From: Rhodospirillales bacterium
GTDB taxonomy: Bacteria > Pseudomonadota > Alphaproteobacteria > Rhodospirillales > JASLLZ01
NCBI GenBank assembly: GCA_030746775.1
Contig: JASLLZ010000019.1
Span: forward strand, 1-36,587
Direction: 5' to 3'
Length of the DNA stretch: 36,587 nt
The position numbers and the translations under genes are program-made. Below are positions 24,266-33,320 of this stretch, one piece after another (position 1 is the first letter of the stretch; every line of letters begins with the position of its first letter). The notes beneath the pieces were generated by a model that did not search any database, was not told the DNA's origin, and was given only the letters and a program-made list of their open reading frames with translations.

Positions 24266-25163
24266 CGGGTGGAACCAATAGATCAGGTTGTTCCGTGCGG
24301 TTCTCGATTACCTCAAGAACCTGAATGACCGAGTAATTTTCGCCAATTACTTCGTTGTCAAAACCGTATTGAACTTCTTGCTCAACGCTGCATCTAAGAG
24401 CATCGCCAGGGCGCACATCAACTTGTCGGGCTTGGAATTGCCTCAACCAGTTTTCATGGTCGATTTTTGCGAACAAACGAGCCCGACCATGGCGAAATTC
24501 CCATTTCGCATTCCCAATATAATCCGGCCTTTTTACCAGGAGAATCATTTCATATGGCGGTCGTTTCACTGTCTCCTTTACGAACATTTCCTTCATGTCT
24601 TCTGGCGACCATTCAATGTCCATATTAAAGGTCTTTTCGCCTTCATCGGAAATCAGCCGCAGCCCATCTTTCTTTGAAAGACGGGCTTTTGCACCGGAAA
24701 CACTGGCGACATTGGTAATAAGCTCAGACCCCGAAACGGGAGCGTAATCAGGTAGATGGCGAACATCCGTTTCTTGGGCAAGTTGATTGAGGTCCTGCCT
24801 CAATTGAACTAGCCGGCGGTCGTCATCGACCTTGATCTTGTGGTTGACGAAGTCCAACAGGATGTACTTTGCCTTGACAAGGTATTTGCCAACCTGTGGC
24901 TTCCAATCTAACTCTTTGAGCGCTTGATCCTCGGAGGCTTGGAGTGAATTGCGAAGCCAGATTTTTAACGAACTAGCCTCGATGTCCTCCAAAATCATTA
25001 TAGGCTCAATGCTTGAGTCGATTGATTTGACGAGCGTTTGGTCGAACTCTTGAAACGCCGTTATCAACGCGTCAGCCGCTTGGAATATCCGTTGTGGGCT
25101 GGCTTCATCTCGCGCAAAATCAATCACAATTGCGAAATCAGCCTTCGGTGGGCGGTCAGCCAT
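24258..25163 (-). CDS. IS1595 passenger protein 1, hypothetical
   Basis: A 301-residue soluble protein without an obvious signal peptide or membrane segment. Recognisable blocks are ADFAIVIDFARDEASPQRIFQ, SIEPIMILEDIEASSLKIWL, DWKPQVGKYLVKAKY, ETDVRHLPDYAPV and a C-terminal KWEFRHG...DVRPGDALRC. From memory this family recurs as cargo in IS1595-type elements, with no known function. ATG 25163 has GGGGGAGGAA upstream and is preferred over 25190. It reads leftward from a promoter in the right inverted repeat. Codon use is visibly less GC-rich than in the flanking genes. Confidence 0.75.
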   Translation of the reverse strand: MADRPPKADFAIVIDFARDEASPQRIFQAADALITAFQEFDQTLVKSIDSSIEPIMILEDIEASSLKIWLRNSLQASEDQALKELDWKPQVGKYLVKAKYILLDFVNHKIKVDDDRRLVQLRQDLNQLAQETDVRHLPDYAPVSGSELITNVASVSGAKARLSKKDGLRLISDEGEKTFNMDIEWSPEDMKEMFVKETVKRPPYEMILLVKRPDYIGNAKWEFRHGRARLFAKIDHENWLRQFQARQVDVRPGDALRCSVEQEVQYGFDNEVIGENYSVIQVLEVIENRTEQPDLLVPPDG

Positions 25164-25188
25164 GATTCCTCCCCCTATGTCGGCACCC

Positions 25189-25216
25189 ATTATTCAGATT
25201 CCCCTACGCGTGTTAA
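25189..25216 (-). promoter_or_regulatory. Passenger-operon promoter in the right inverted repeat
   Basis: On the minus strand TTAACA (25216-25211) and AATAAT (25194-25189) are 16 bp apart, each one mismatch from consensus. The -35 falls at the place in the right repeat that matches the transposase -35 in the left repeat. Confidence 0.55.
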
Positions 25217-25229
25217 GTTTACATACGTG
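25194..25229 (-). repeat. IS1595 element right terminal inverted repeat
   Basis: This is the inverted counterpart of 23201-23236. The outer tip CACG is shared and is followed immediately by the right target duplication. Confidence 0.9.
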
Positions 25230-25725
25230 TGCCGCCTTTCTCGATACCCACGAGCCGGGCAAGCCCGAGCCGCCCTATCCGCCCCATTGCGGGGCTGGGA
25301 CGGGCGAGGAGGAATTGGTGCCCGAACTGGCCTGGCTTCATGAGAGCCCCCAGGCCACGTTGATCCGCAAGGACTGCATCAACGGCTTCGTCGGGGCGAC
25401 GGTGGTGGAAAGCGGCGCCAACCGGCTTGTCGATTGGGTCAACGAACACGGCCTCCAGGCCATCGTCGTGGTCGGCATCTGCACCGACATCTGCGTCATG
25501 GACTTCGTCCTGACCGTGCTGTCGGCGCGCAATCACGCCATGATGCCGACCCTTGAGGACGTGGTGGTCCATGAGCCCGGCTGCGCCACCTATGATCTGT
25601 CGAAAGAGACCGCCAAGACCCTCGGCCTGCCCGCGACGGCGGCCCATCCCCAGACCATCACCCATCACCTGGGGCTCTATTTCATGGCCTCGAGGGGCGC
25701 GATTGTAGCGGAATCCATAGAATAA
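25230..25725 (+). pseudogene. Cysteine hydrolase (isochorismatase family), 3' part after IS1595 insertion
   Basis: This part begins with the right copy of the target duplication (25230-25237) and continues the frame of the 5' part. Joined through one TGCCGCCT, the protein reads ERDRPIAAFLDTHEPGKP with no frame change. In the restored 245-residue protein the triad is Asp38, Lys128 (LIRKDCINGF) and Cys169 (GICTDICV). The C-terminal part also has an in-frame ATG at 25162 inside the element, so a fusion protein lacking Asp38 could be made but should be inactive. Confidence 0.88.
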
Positions 25726-25745
25726 TTACGATCCACTCGCGTGGA

Positions 25746-25826
25746 CGGCACCAGCCCGCACCCCCTCCCGGCCACCCATGGCATTGTAACCTAGGGGTGG
25801 CCGGGAGGGGGTGCGGGCTGGTGCCG
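25746..25826. repeat. Perfect 32-bp inverted repeat (long hairpin)
   Basis: Arms 25746-25777 and 25795-25826 are exact reverse complements of 32 bp with a 17-base spacer, and are very GC-rich. The hairpin lies between convergent genes (hydrolase 3' part and S4 gene). It could end transcription in both directions, but the stem is far longer than an ordinary terminator and no T-run follows. A palindromic mobile remnant is the other reading. Confidence 0.9.
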
Positions 25827-25856
25827 AAATATAAATGGGTGCGGGCTGGTGCCGAA
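25809..25856 (+). repeat. 20-bp direct repeat, third copy of the hairpin arm end
   Basis: The 20 bp at 25809-25828 (outer end of the right hairpin arm plus AA) recur exactly at 25837-25856 after an 8-bp AT-rich spacer. With the left arm this makes three copies of one motif in about 110 bp. Confidence 0.9.
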
Positions 25857-25866
25857 CAACGAACCT

Positions 25867-26243
25867 TCAATCCCCTTCGCGCAGGCGGTCGGTGGCGCGC
25901 CGTTCGGCCTTGGTCGGGCGTCCGCTGCCGCGCAGGCGGCGGGCGACAGGGACGGGCTTGGCCACGGGCCGCTTTGCCGGCGGCGGCTCGAGGTCGTTAT
26001 ACAGGGTGCGCGCTTCGCTCGCCGGTCCCCGCCGCAGGCCGAGGCCCAGGACCTCGACGACGCGTATGTGGGGCCCCTTGGGAAAGGTCAGCACGTCGCC
26101 CTGCCTGATTCCGTGATGGGCCTTGTTGACCGACGCGCCGTTGATTCTGAGGCGGCCCGAGGCGCAGAAACGGCTGGCCAGGGTACGGCTCTTGAAGAAC
26201 CGCGCGAACCACAGCCACTTGTCCAGGCGTTGGGTTTCGCCGC

Positions 26244-26247
<4 letters not shown>
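25867..26247 (-). CDS. S4-domain RNA-binding protein (HslR/Hsp15-like)
   Basis: A 126-residue protein. The N-terminal S4 domain (about 7-65: RLDKWLWFARFFKSRTLASRFCASGRLRING, then QGDVLTF) is of the Hsp15/HslR type, which binds rRNA, in E. coli on stalled 50S subunits. A basic Pro/Lys/Arg-rich tail (RRLRGSGRPTKAERRATDRLR) completes the usual alphaproteobacterial form. Its ATG overlaps the helicase stop by 4 bp, so it is translationally coupled to that gene. Confidence 0.9.
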
Positions 26248-28733
<2,486 letters not shown>

Positions 28734-28811
28734 GAAGCGAGGATCACCCTTCGCCGGCCCGATTTCAAGGGCGTCCTGGGCTATGGACCGGTAAATTTAT
28801 TGTGCGAATTC

Positions 28812-28840
28812 GGGCCGCCGACGACGCTGGACGGCGGCCC
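28812..28840 (-). terminator. Hairpin downstream of the extended methyltransferase frame
   Basis: GGGCCGCCG (28812-28820) and CGGCGGCCC (28832-28840) form a 9-bp stem with an 11-base loop, 22 bp after the TGA stop at 28862. The T-tract on the minus strand is poor. Its position fits a gene that ends at 28862 rather than 29030. Confidence 0.45.
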
Positions 28841-28861
28841 GCCTGCAATTTAGTCAGGCGA

Positions 28862-29635
28862 TCACGGTTTGCGTCCGAGGAAGGCGTAACCCAAGACCTC
28901 GAACTTGCGCGCCTTTTCTTCGCCGCCGGCGCCGCCGAAGGTATCGACGGGCGGGCCGATCGCCAAATCCACGAAACCGCTGTCCGCCATCATCTTCTGC
29001 CAGCCTGCGCACGGCAGGCCACCGGCAATTCAGGCGGTCCAGAGGTCTATGTTGGAGATCGCCTCCGCCGGCACGGGTTGGCCGTTGGCGATATCGGCGA
29101 ACTGCAAGTGACCGCCGGGGCGCAGGACGCGTTGGATTTCACCGAACACGTGGCGCTTGTCGGCGCACAGGTTGATAACGCCGTTGGAAATCACGACGTC
29201 GGCCCAACCGTCCTCGACCGGCATGTCCTCCAACAGGCCCTCGCGGAACTCGACGTTGGTCACCCCCATCGCCTCGGCCGTGCGGCGCGACTTGGTCAAC
29301 ATTTCCTCGGTCATGTCGATGCCCACGACCTGACCCTCGGGGCCGACCTTGCCGGCGGCGATGAAACAGTCGAAGCCGCCGCCCGAGCCGATATCGACAA
29401 CACGTTCGCCGGCTTCCAATTGGCGCAGCGAAAACGGGTCTCCGACGCCGGCGAACGATTCCACCGCCGCGTCGGGCAAGGATGCCACGGCATCGTCATC
29501 GTAACCAAGGCGCTTGGCCAACGGCCGCCCGGTATGGAAGTGAAATTCACCGTCGGGCGCAATCGCTACCTCCCGGTATTTCTTCTTCACGTCTTCCCTA
29601 AGGGCGCGGGCGTCAACGGGTGTATCGCCGCTCAT
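28862..29635 (-). CDS. ArsM-like SAM methyltransferase, predicted selenoprotein with in-frame UGA
   Basis: A 257-residue protein if the UGA at 29032-29030 is read as selenocysteine (residue 202). The SAM motif VVDIGSGGGFDCFIAA, GIDMTEEML and DVVISNGVINLCADK place it beside arsenite methyltransferases, though the second ArsM Cys (SNCVINL) is Gly here. Relatives read DLWT-x-C-IAG at the UGA site. After the UGA the same frame gives IAGGLPCAGWQ, DTFGGAGGEEKARKF and GYAFLGRKP, the normal family C-terminus, then TGA at 28862. A SECIS-like hairpin follows the UGA. ATG 29635 has GGAG eight bases upstream. A nonsense mutation or sequence error remains possible. Substrate may be arsenic or another soft ligand. 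Confidence 0.75.
28999..29026 (-). promoter_or_regulatory. Candidate bacterial SECIS element
   Basis: In the minus-strand RNA the upper stem GGCCUGC (29020-29014) pairs with GCAGGCU (29008-29002) around loop CGUGC (29013-29009). A lower GCC/GGC pair (29026-29024 with 29001-28999) is separated by a GGU bulge on the 5' side. The apical loop starts 16 nt after the UGA and has G at its second position. Both features match the known bacterial SECIS pattern (G in the first two loop bases, 16-37 nt from the UGA). Confidence 0.65.
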
Positions 29636-29717
29636 ACGAACTTCTCCCCTTTCTCCCAAACGTATCCGGCGAAGCATAGGCCGTCCTCGACGGGGAGGCC
29701 AGTCGCAATACCAGGGC

Positions 29718-30491
29718 TTATGTCAAGGAGCGGTGATAAAGGCCCATGAACAGATAAAGGCCGCCATAAAGAACAGGCTGATGGATCAGGTAAAGGGCCA
29801 GGCTGTGCCGTCCGGCCAGGCGGATCAACCTGGTGATCGGATGGGCGGGCCGCCAGGCAAGCACGGCCGGAACCGATCCGCTCCTGAACATCCAGCGCCC
29901 GGCCACCACCCCCAACAAGGGGACGCCGAGCCACGGCACCAGGGGCACGTAGTCGACCGATTCAGGCGTCACCGGCGCCAGGCCCACCCACAACAGCCAA
30001 TCGGCGGCGAAAACCGGGTGGGCCAGGTACTCGGGCGCGGCGACGATGGCCGCCGCCAGCACGACCAGGACCGGGGACGCAAGGTACAGGGCGCCGGCGA
30101 TAAGGATGCTGGCCAGGGCGATGTGATGAAGAATGCCGAAAAAGACGTAACTGCCCGGGTCCATCAAATAGGTGGCGAGCGACACCGCCCCGGCGCTGCC
30201 GGCGATCAGCGCAAAGCGCCGCGAAACGGCCTTGAGCGTCAGGCCGCGGCGGCGCGCCATGACCTGGCTGATCCCCATGACGCCGAGGATGATGATGACG
30301 ATCACGTAGGCGAACCAGATCCACGCTGGATCGGTGAAAACGCCGAAATCGGCGAGCCCGAAAACCGTCAGGTCCCACGAAAAGTGATAGACGATCATCA
30401 ATAGGATGGCGACGCCCCGGGCCGCGTCGATCAGGGCATAGCGGGGCCTTGGGTCCACCGCGTCCGTCATCGCCTGAACGCGGTTATTCAT
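29718..30491 (-). CDS. DUF1624 membrane protein (heparan-alpha-glucosaminide acetyltransferase-like)
   Basis: A 257-residue integral membrane protein with about seven hydrophobic segments. The N-terminal ALIDAARGVAILLMIVYHFSWDL, with its conserved Asp, Arg and His, and the C-terminal RHSLALYLIHQPVLYG are DUF1624 signatures. The family is related to acyltransferases that move acetyl groups across membranes onto sugars; the substrate here is unknown. Its ATG overlaps the pcm stop in ATGAATAA (30491-30484), so it is translationally coupled to pcm. The methyltransferase gene follows 82 bp later on the same strand. Confidence 0.85.
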   Translation of the reverse strand: MNNRVQAMTDAVDPRPRYALIDAARGVAILLMIVYHFSWDLTVFGLADFGVFTDPAWIWFAYVIVIIILGVMGISQVMARRRGLTLKAVSRRFALIAGSAGAVSLATYLMDPGSYVFFGILHHIALASILIAGALYLASPVLVVLAAAIVAAPEYLAHPVFAADWLLWVGLAPVTPESVDYVPLVPWLGVPLLGVVAGRWMFRSGSVPAVLAWRPAHPITRLIRLAGRHSLALYLIHQPVLYGGLYLFMGLYHRSLT

Positions 30492-31164
30492 TGCGCTCCT
30501 TGCCGACCATGGGGACGAAGGCCACGGGCAGGGTCTTGTGGGCCGCGAAGCGCCCGTCGGAGTCCTTGGCGCCCAAGTAAAGGAACTGGACTTCGTGGAC
30601 CCGGCCGATGGGGATGACCATGCGCCCGCCGGGCTTCAGTTGATCGACCAGGGTCTGGGGGATGCGTTCGGGCGCGGCGGTGACCATGATGGCATCGAAG
30701 GGCGCCTTCTCGGACCAGCCGGCGAAGCCGTCCCGGTTCAGCACCTCGACGGTGTCGTAACCGAGGTCGCGGAAGCGCCGGCTGGCGGCGCTGGCCAGGT
30801 CCGCGACGGTCTCGACCGAGAACACCCGGCCCGCGACCTCGGCCAGCACCGCCGTTTGGTAACCCGACCCGGTACCGATCTCGAGCACCCGGTCGGCGCG
30901 CCCAAGGTCCAGAAGCTCGGTCATCAACGCCACCATGAAGGGTTGCGAGATGGTCTGCCCAAAGCCGATCGACTGGGGCCGGTTGACGTAGGCGCTGACG
31001 ACGTCGTTGTCGCGCACGAAGGCCTCGCGGGGGACCCGGTCGAGGGCCGCCATGACCGGGTCCGAGAAGGCGCCGCGCCCGGTCCAGGTCTCGGTGTCCC
31101 GGGCCTCGGCCTGGATTTCGTCGAGCAGGCGCCGGCGCGCCTTGGCCAGCCGTTTGTCGTTCAT
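30484..31164 (-). CDS. pcm: Protein-L-isoaspartate O-methyltransferase
   Basis: A 226-residue repair enzyme that methylates isoaspartyl residues in aged proteins. The SAM-binding motif VLEIGTGSGYQTAVLAE is at 93-109. The family segment QSIGFGQTISQPFMVALMTELL and the later PFDAIMVTAAPERIPQTLVDQLKPGGRMVIPIG are complete. ATG 31164 with AAGGA upstream is chosen; the longer open frame to 31950 is antisense to the SDR gene. It is divergent from the SDR gene across 78 bp and coupled to the DUF1624 gene. Confidence 0.94.
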   Translation of the reverse strand: MNDKRLAKARRRLLDEIQAEARDTETWTGRGAFSDPVMAALDRVPREAFVRDNDVVSAYVNRPQSIGFGQTISQPFMVALMTELLDLGRADRVLEIGTGSGYQTAVLAEVAGRVFSVETVADLASAASRRFRDLGYDTVEVLNRDGFAGWSEKAPFDAIMVTAAPERIPQTLVDQLKPGGRMVIPIGRVHEVQFLYLGAKDSDGRFAAHKTLPVAFVPMVGKERNE

Positions 31165-31242
31165 GGACGTCGTCCTTGTCGCCGACACCTTGCGCAACGG
31201 CGGCGATTGCGTCAACGTCGCCCTGCACGACAGGAGGGCGCC

Positions 31243-31995
31243 ATGACGCAAGCAACGCATATCGACGAAGGATCGGTCGCCCTGGTGACCGGCGCCAGCA
31301 GCGGCATCGGCGAGGCGGTGGCCGAGGCCCTGACCGCGCGCGGCTGCCGCGTCATCGGCGCCGCGCGGCGCGTCGATCGCTTGCGCGCCCTGGCCGAGCG
31401 TCTCGGCGAGCGTTTCCATCCCGTGGCGCTGGATTTGACGGATCGGGATTCCCTCGACTCCCTGCTCGACCGTCTGCCGGCGGGACTGGGCGAGATCGAC
31501 ATCTTGATAAACAACGCCGGCCACGGCCTGGGCGGGCGGGTCGGCTTCGACCGTCACGGCGCCGACGATATGGCCGCCATCATCGAAACCAACGTCATCG
31601 GCCTGATCCGCCTGACCCGTCTGATCGCGCCGGGCATGGTGACCCGGGAGAAGGGCGACATCGTCAACGTCGGTTCCATCATGGGCATCAGGCCCTATGG
31701 CAGCAGCGCCGCCTATACGGCCAGCAAGCATGCCGTGCACGGGTTCAGCGATTGCCTGCGCATCGACTTCGCCGAGACCGGGCTTAGGGTGATCGAGGTC
31801 CTGCCCGGCCTGACGCGGACCGAATTCGCCCGCCACCTGAGCCACGACGGGGGAAAAGACCCGGTCAAGGCATACGACGAAAGGCCGAGCGTGCTGAGCG
31901 CCGACGACGTGGCACGGGCCGTGGTCTTCGCCCTTGACCAGCCGCCCCACGTCACCATGGCCCAGATCACGGTTCTCCCGTCGAGTCAGGGATAA
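31243..31995 (+). CDS. Short-chain dehydrogenase/reductase (SDR)
   Basis: A 250-residue classical SDR. The cofactor motif TGASSGIG is at 16-23, with NNAG at 90-93 and a catalytic Ser145, Tyr158, Lys162 set (NVGSIMG and YTASK). The basic residues at ARRVDRL after the second strand suggest NADPH. The PGLTRTEF segment is usual for the family. ATG 31243 has an AGGAGGG site. The substrate cannot be told from sequence. It converges with the D-amino-acid dehydrogenase gene 16 bp away. Confidence 0.92.
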   Translation: MTQATHIDEGSVALVTGASSGIGEAVAEALTARGCRVIGAARRVDRLRALAERLGERFHPVALDLTDRDSLDSLLDRLPAGLGEIDILINNAGHGLGGRVGFDRHGADDMAAIIETNVIGLIRLTRLIAPGMVTREKGDIVNVGSIMGIRPYGSSAAYTASKHAVHGFSDCLRIDFAETGLRVIEVLPGLTRTEFARHLSHDGGKDPVKAYDERPSVLSADDVARAVVFALDQPPHVTMAQITVLPSSQG

Positions 31996-32011
31996 CCCCG
32001 GCCCCGAACGC

Positions 32012-33277
32012 CTATTCGAAGCGGTCGGGGCGATAGGGTGTGATGTCGATGGCGGGCTCGCGCCCCACCGCCAGGTCGGTGATCAATTGCCCGGTGAAGG
32101 CGGCCATGGTCAGCCCCAGGTGGCCGTGACCGAATGCGAAGAGGACAGACGGGTGGTGGGGCGAACGCCCGATGACGGGGATCGAATCGGGGGTTGACGG
32201 CCTGGGGCCGTACCACCGCGTGCCGCCTTCGGTCTTGAGGCCCGGCAGGATGGCGGTGGCGGTCTTGTATATGCGCTCGGCTCGTTCATAGTCGGGCCGG
32301 CCGTCGACGCCGCAGAACTCGGCCATGGTGGCCAGCCGCAGGCCGTCCTCCATCGGCGTGATGGAAATGTTGCGGTCCGCCGCCACGATGGCGGTTTTGA
32401 GATTGACTCCCGAATCGGCCACCACCGAATGGTAGCCCCGTTCCGATTCCATGAGCACCCGGGTGCCCAGTTGGCGCGCCAACTCGCGCGACCATACGCC
32501 GGCCGCCAGCACCACCAGATCGACTTCGTGCCCGCCGGCCTCGGTCAACACCCGGCGCGGGCCGTCGGCACCGATGTCGAAACCGGTGACCGCCTCTTTC
32601 AAGAACGCACCGCCGCCGGACATGAAATGCTGGAACAGGACCTGGGTCAGGCGTAGCGGGCTGACGGTGTGGGAAACGTTGCTGTACAGCATACCCTTGA
32701 CGGCGCCCGGCCCGAGGTCCGGTTCCAACTCGCGCATCTCGTCGCCGCTCAGCTCGCTCATGGGGACGCCGTGGCGGCGGCGCAGCTCGAAGCCGAAAGC
32801 GGCGTCGGCGAAGGAGGCCTCGCTCTCGTAGATTTCCAAGCGGCCGACGCGCTGCATCAAGTCCTCGGCGCCGGCATCCTTGAACAGGGGATCGAAGGCG
32901 TCATAGGTATGCGACAGCAGCCGGTTGCGGGCCTCGGCCAGAACCTCGACCCGGGATCGACGGCTGTTGCGCGAAAAGTGGAGGAACCAGCGCCACGAGC
33001 GCGGCAGATACCACAAAGGCAAGACCAGCGCATGCAAGGGGTCGAAGAGCATCTTGGGCACCTTGGCCAGGGTGCCGGGCATGCCGATCGGCGGCACCGA
33101 GGCGGTGCCGAGCGAACCCGAGTTGCCGAAAGACGCCGCTTCGCCGGGATCGTCGCGGTCGATCAGGGTGACCGTGAAGCCGGCGCGCTGCAAATAGAGC
33201 GCCGTGCAAACGCCGACGATTCCGGCGCCGATAACGTGGACGGTGCGCGCCTCGGCGGCCTCTTGGGGTGGTGTCAT
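32012..33277 (-). CDS. FAD-dependent D-amino-acid dehydrogenase-like protein (DadA family)
   Basis: A 421-residue DAO-superfamily flavoprotein with GAGIVG at 17-22 and ASFGNSGSLGTASVPPIGMPG. The TRWYGPRPSTPDSIPVIGRSPHHPSVLFAFGHGHLGLTMAA block is typical of DadA-type dehydrogenases that oxidise D-amino acids and reduce quinone. ATG 33277 is set by GGAGGAATCC just upstream, over an ATG at 33292. It is the last gene of a three-gene unit after a PLP enzyme (43 bp gap) and a D-2-hydroxyacid dehydrogenase. Substrate is not known. Confidence 0.88.
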   Translation of the reverse strand: MTPPQEAAEARTVHVIGAGIVGVCTALYLQRAGFTVTLIDRDDPGEAASFGNSGSLGTASVPPIGMPGTLAKVPKMLFDPLHALVLPLWYLPRSWRWFLHFSRNSRRSRVEVLAEARNRLLSHTYDAFDPLFKDAGAEDLMQRVGRLEIYESEASFADAAFGFELRRRHGVPMSELSGDEMRELEPDLGPGAVKGMLYSNVSHTVSPLRLTQVLFQHFMSGGGAFLKEAVTGFDIGADGPRRVLTEAGGHEVDLVVLAAGVWSRELARQLGTRVLMESERGYHSVVADSGVNLKTAIVAADRNISITPMEDGLRLATMAEFCGVDGRPDYERAERIYKTATAILPGLKTEGGTRWYGPRPSTPDSIPVIGRSPHHPSVLFAFGHGHLGLTMAAFTGQLITDLAVGREPAIDITPYRPDRFE

Positions 33278-33320
33278 GGATTCCTCCGGCAATCGGTTGT
33301 GTGGGCGCTCGAGGCTCTTT

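Larger units (their letters stand above)
23201..25229. mobile_element. Complete IS1595-family insertion element with two passenger genes (2,029 bp)
   Basis: The ends are set by an exact 8-bp target duplication and by imperfect terminal inverted repeats of about 36 bp. The left end begins CACGATTATAAAGTTGACAC and the right end, read inward, CACGTATGTAAACTTAACAC. Inside are a rightward transposase and two leftward passenger genes whose 3' end overlaps the transposase gene. It interrupts a cysteine-hydrolase gene, and excision with one target copy restores the frame exactly. Base composition is visibly less GC-rich in the passenger region, which supports a foreign origin. Confidence 0.95.

Noticed and set aside
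25795-25860. tRNA-like or coding reading of the repeat sequence
   Set aside because: The repeats form simple arms of one hairpin; no cloverleaf, anticodon loop or CCA-type end could be drawn.
29030-29677. Methyltransferase ending at the UGA as a normal 201-residue protein
   Set aside because: It would lack the conserved C-terminal 55 residues, which are present in frame directly after the UGA. A frameshift is also ruled out because the phase does not change. A nonsense mutation is less likely but not excluded.
28802-29749. Plus-strand open frame of 315 codons over the methyltransferase
   Set aside because: It is antisense to the SAM methyltransferase and has no recognisable motif.
30484-31950. 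488-codon minus-strand frame as one long protein including pcm
   Set aside because: Only the last 226 codons match isoaspartate methyltransferase; the rest is antisense to the SDR gene.
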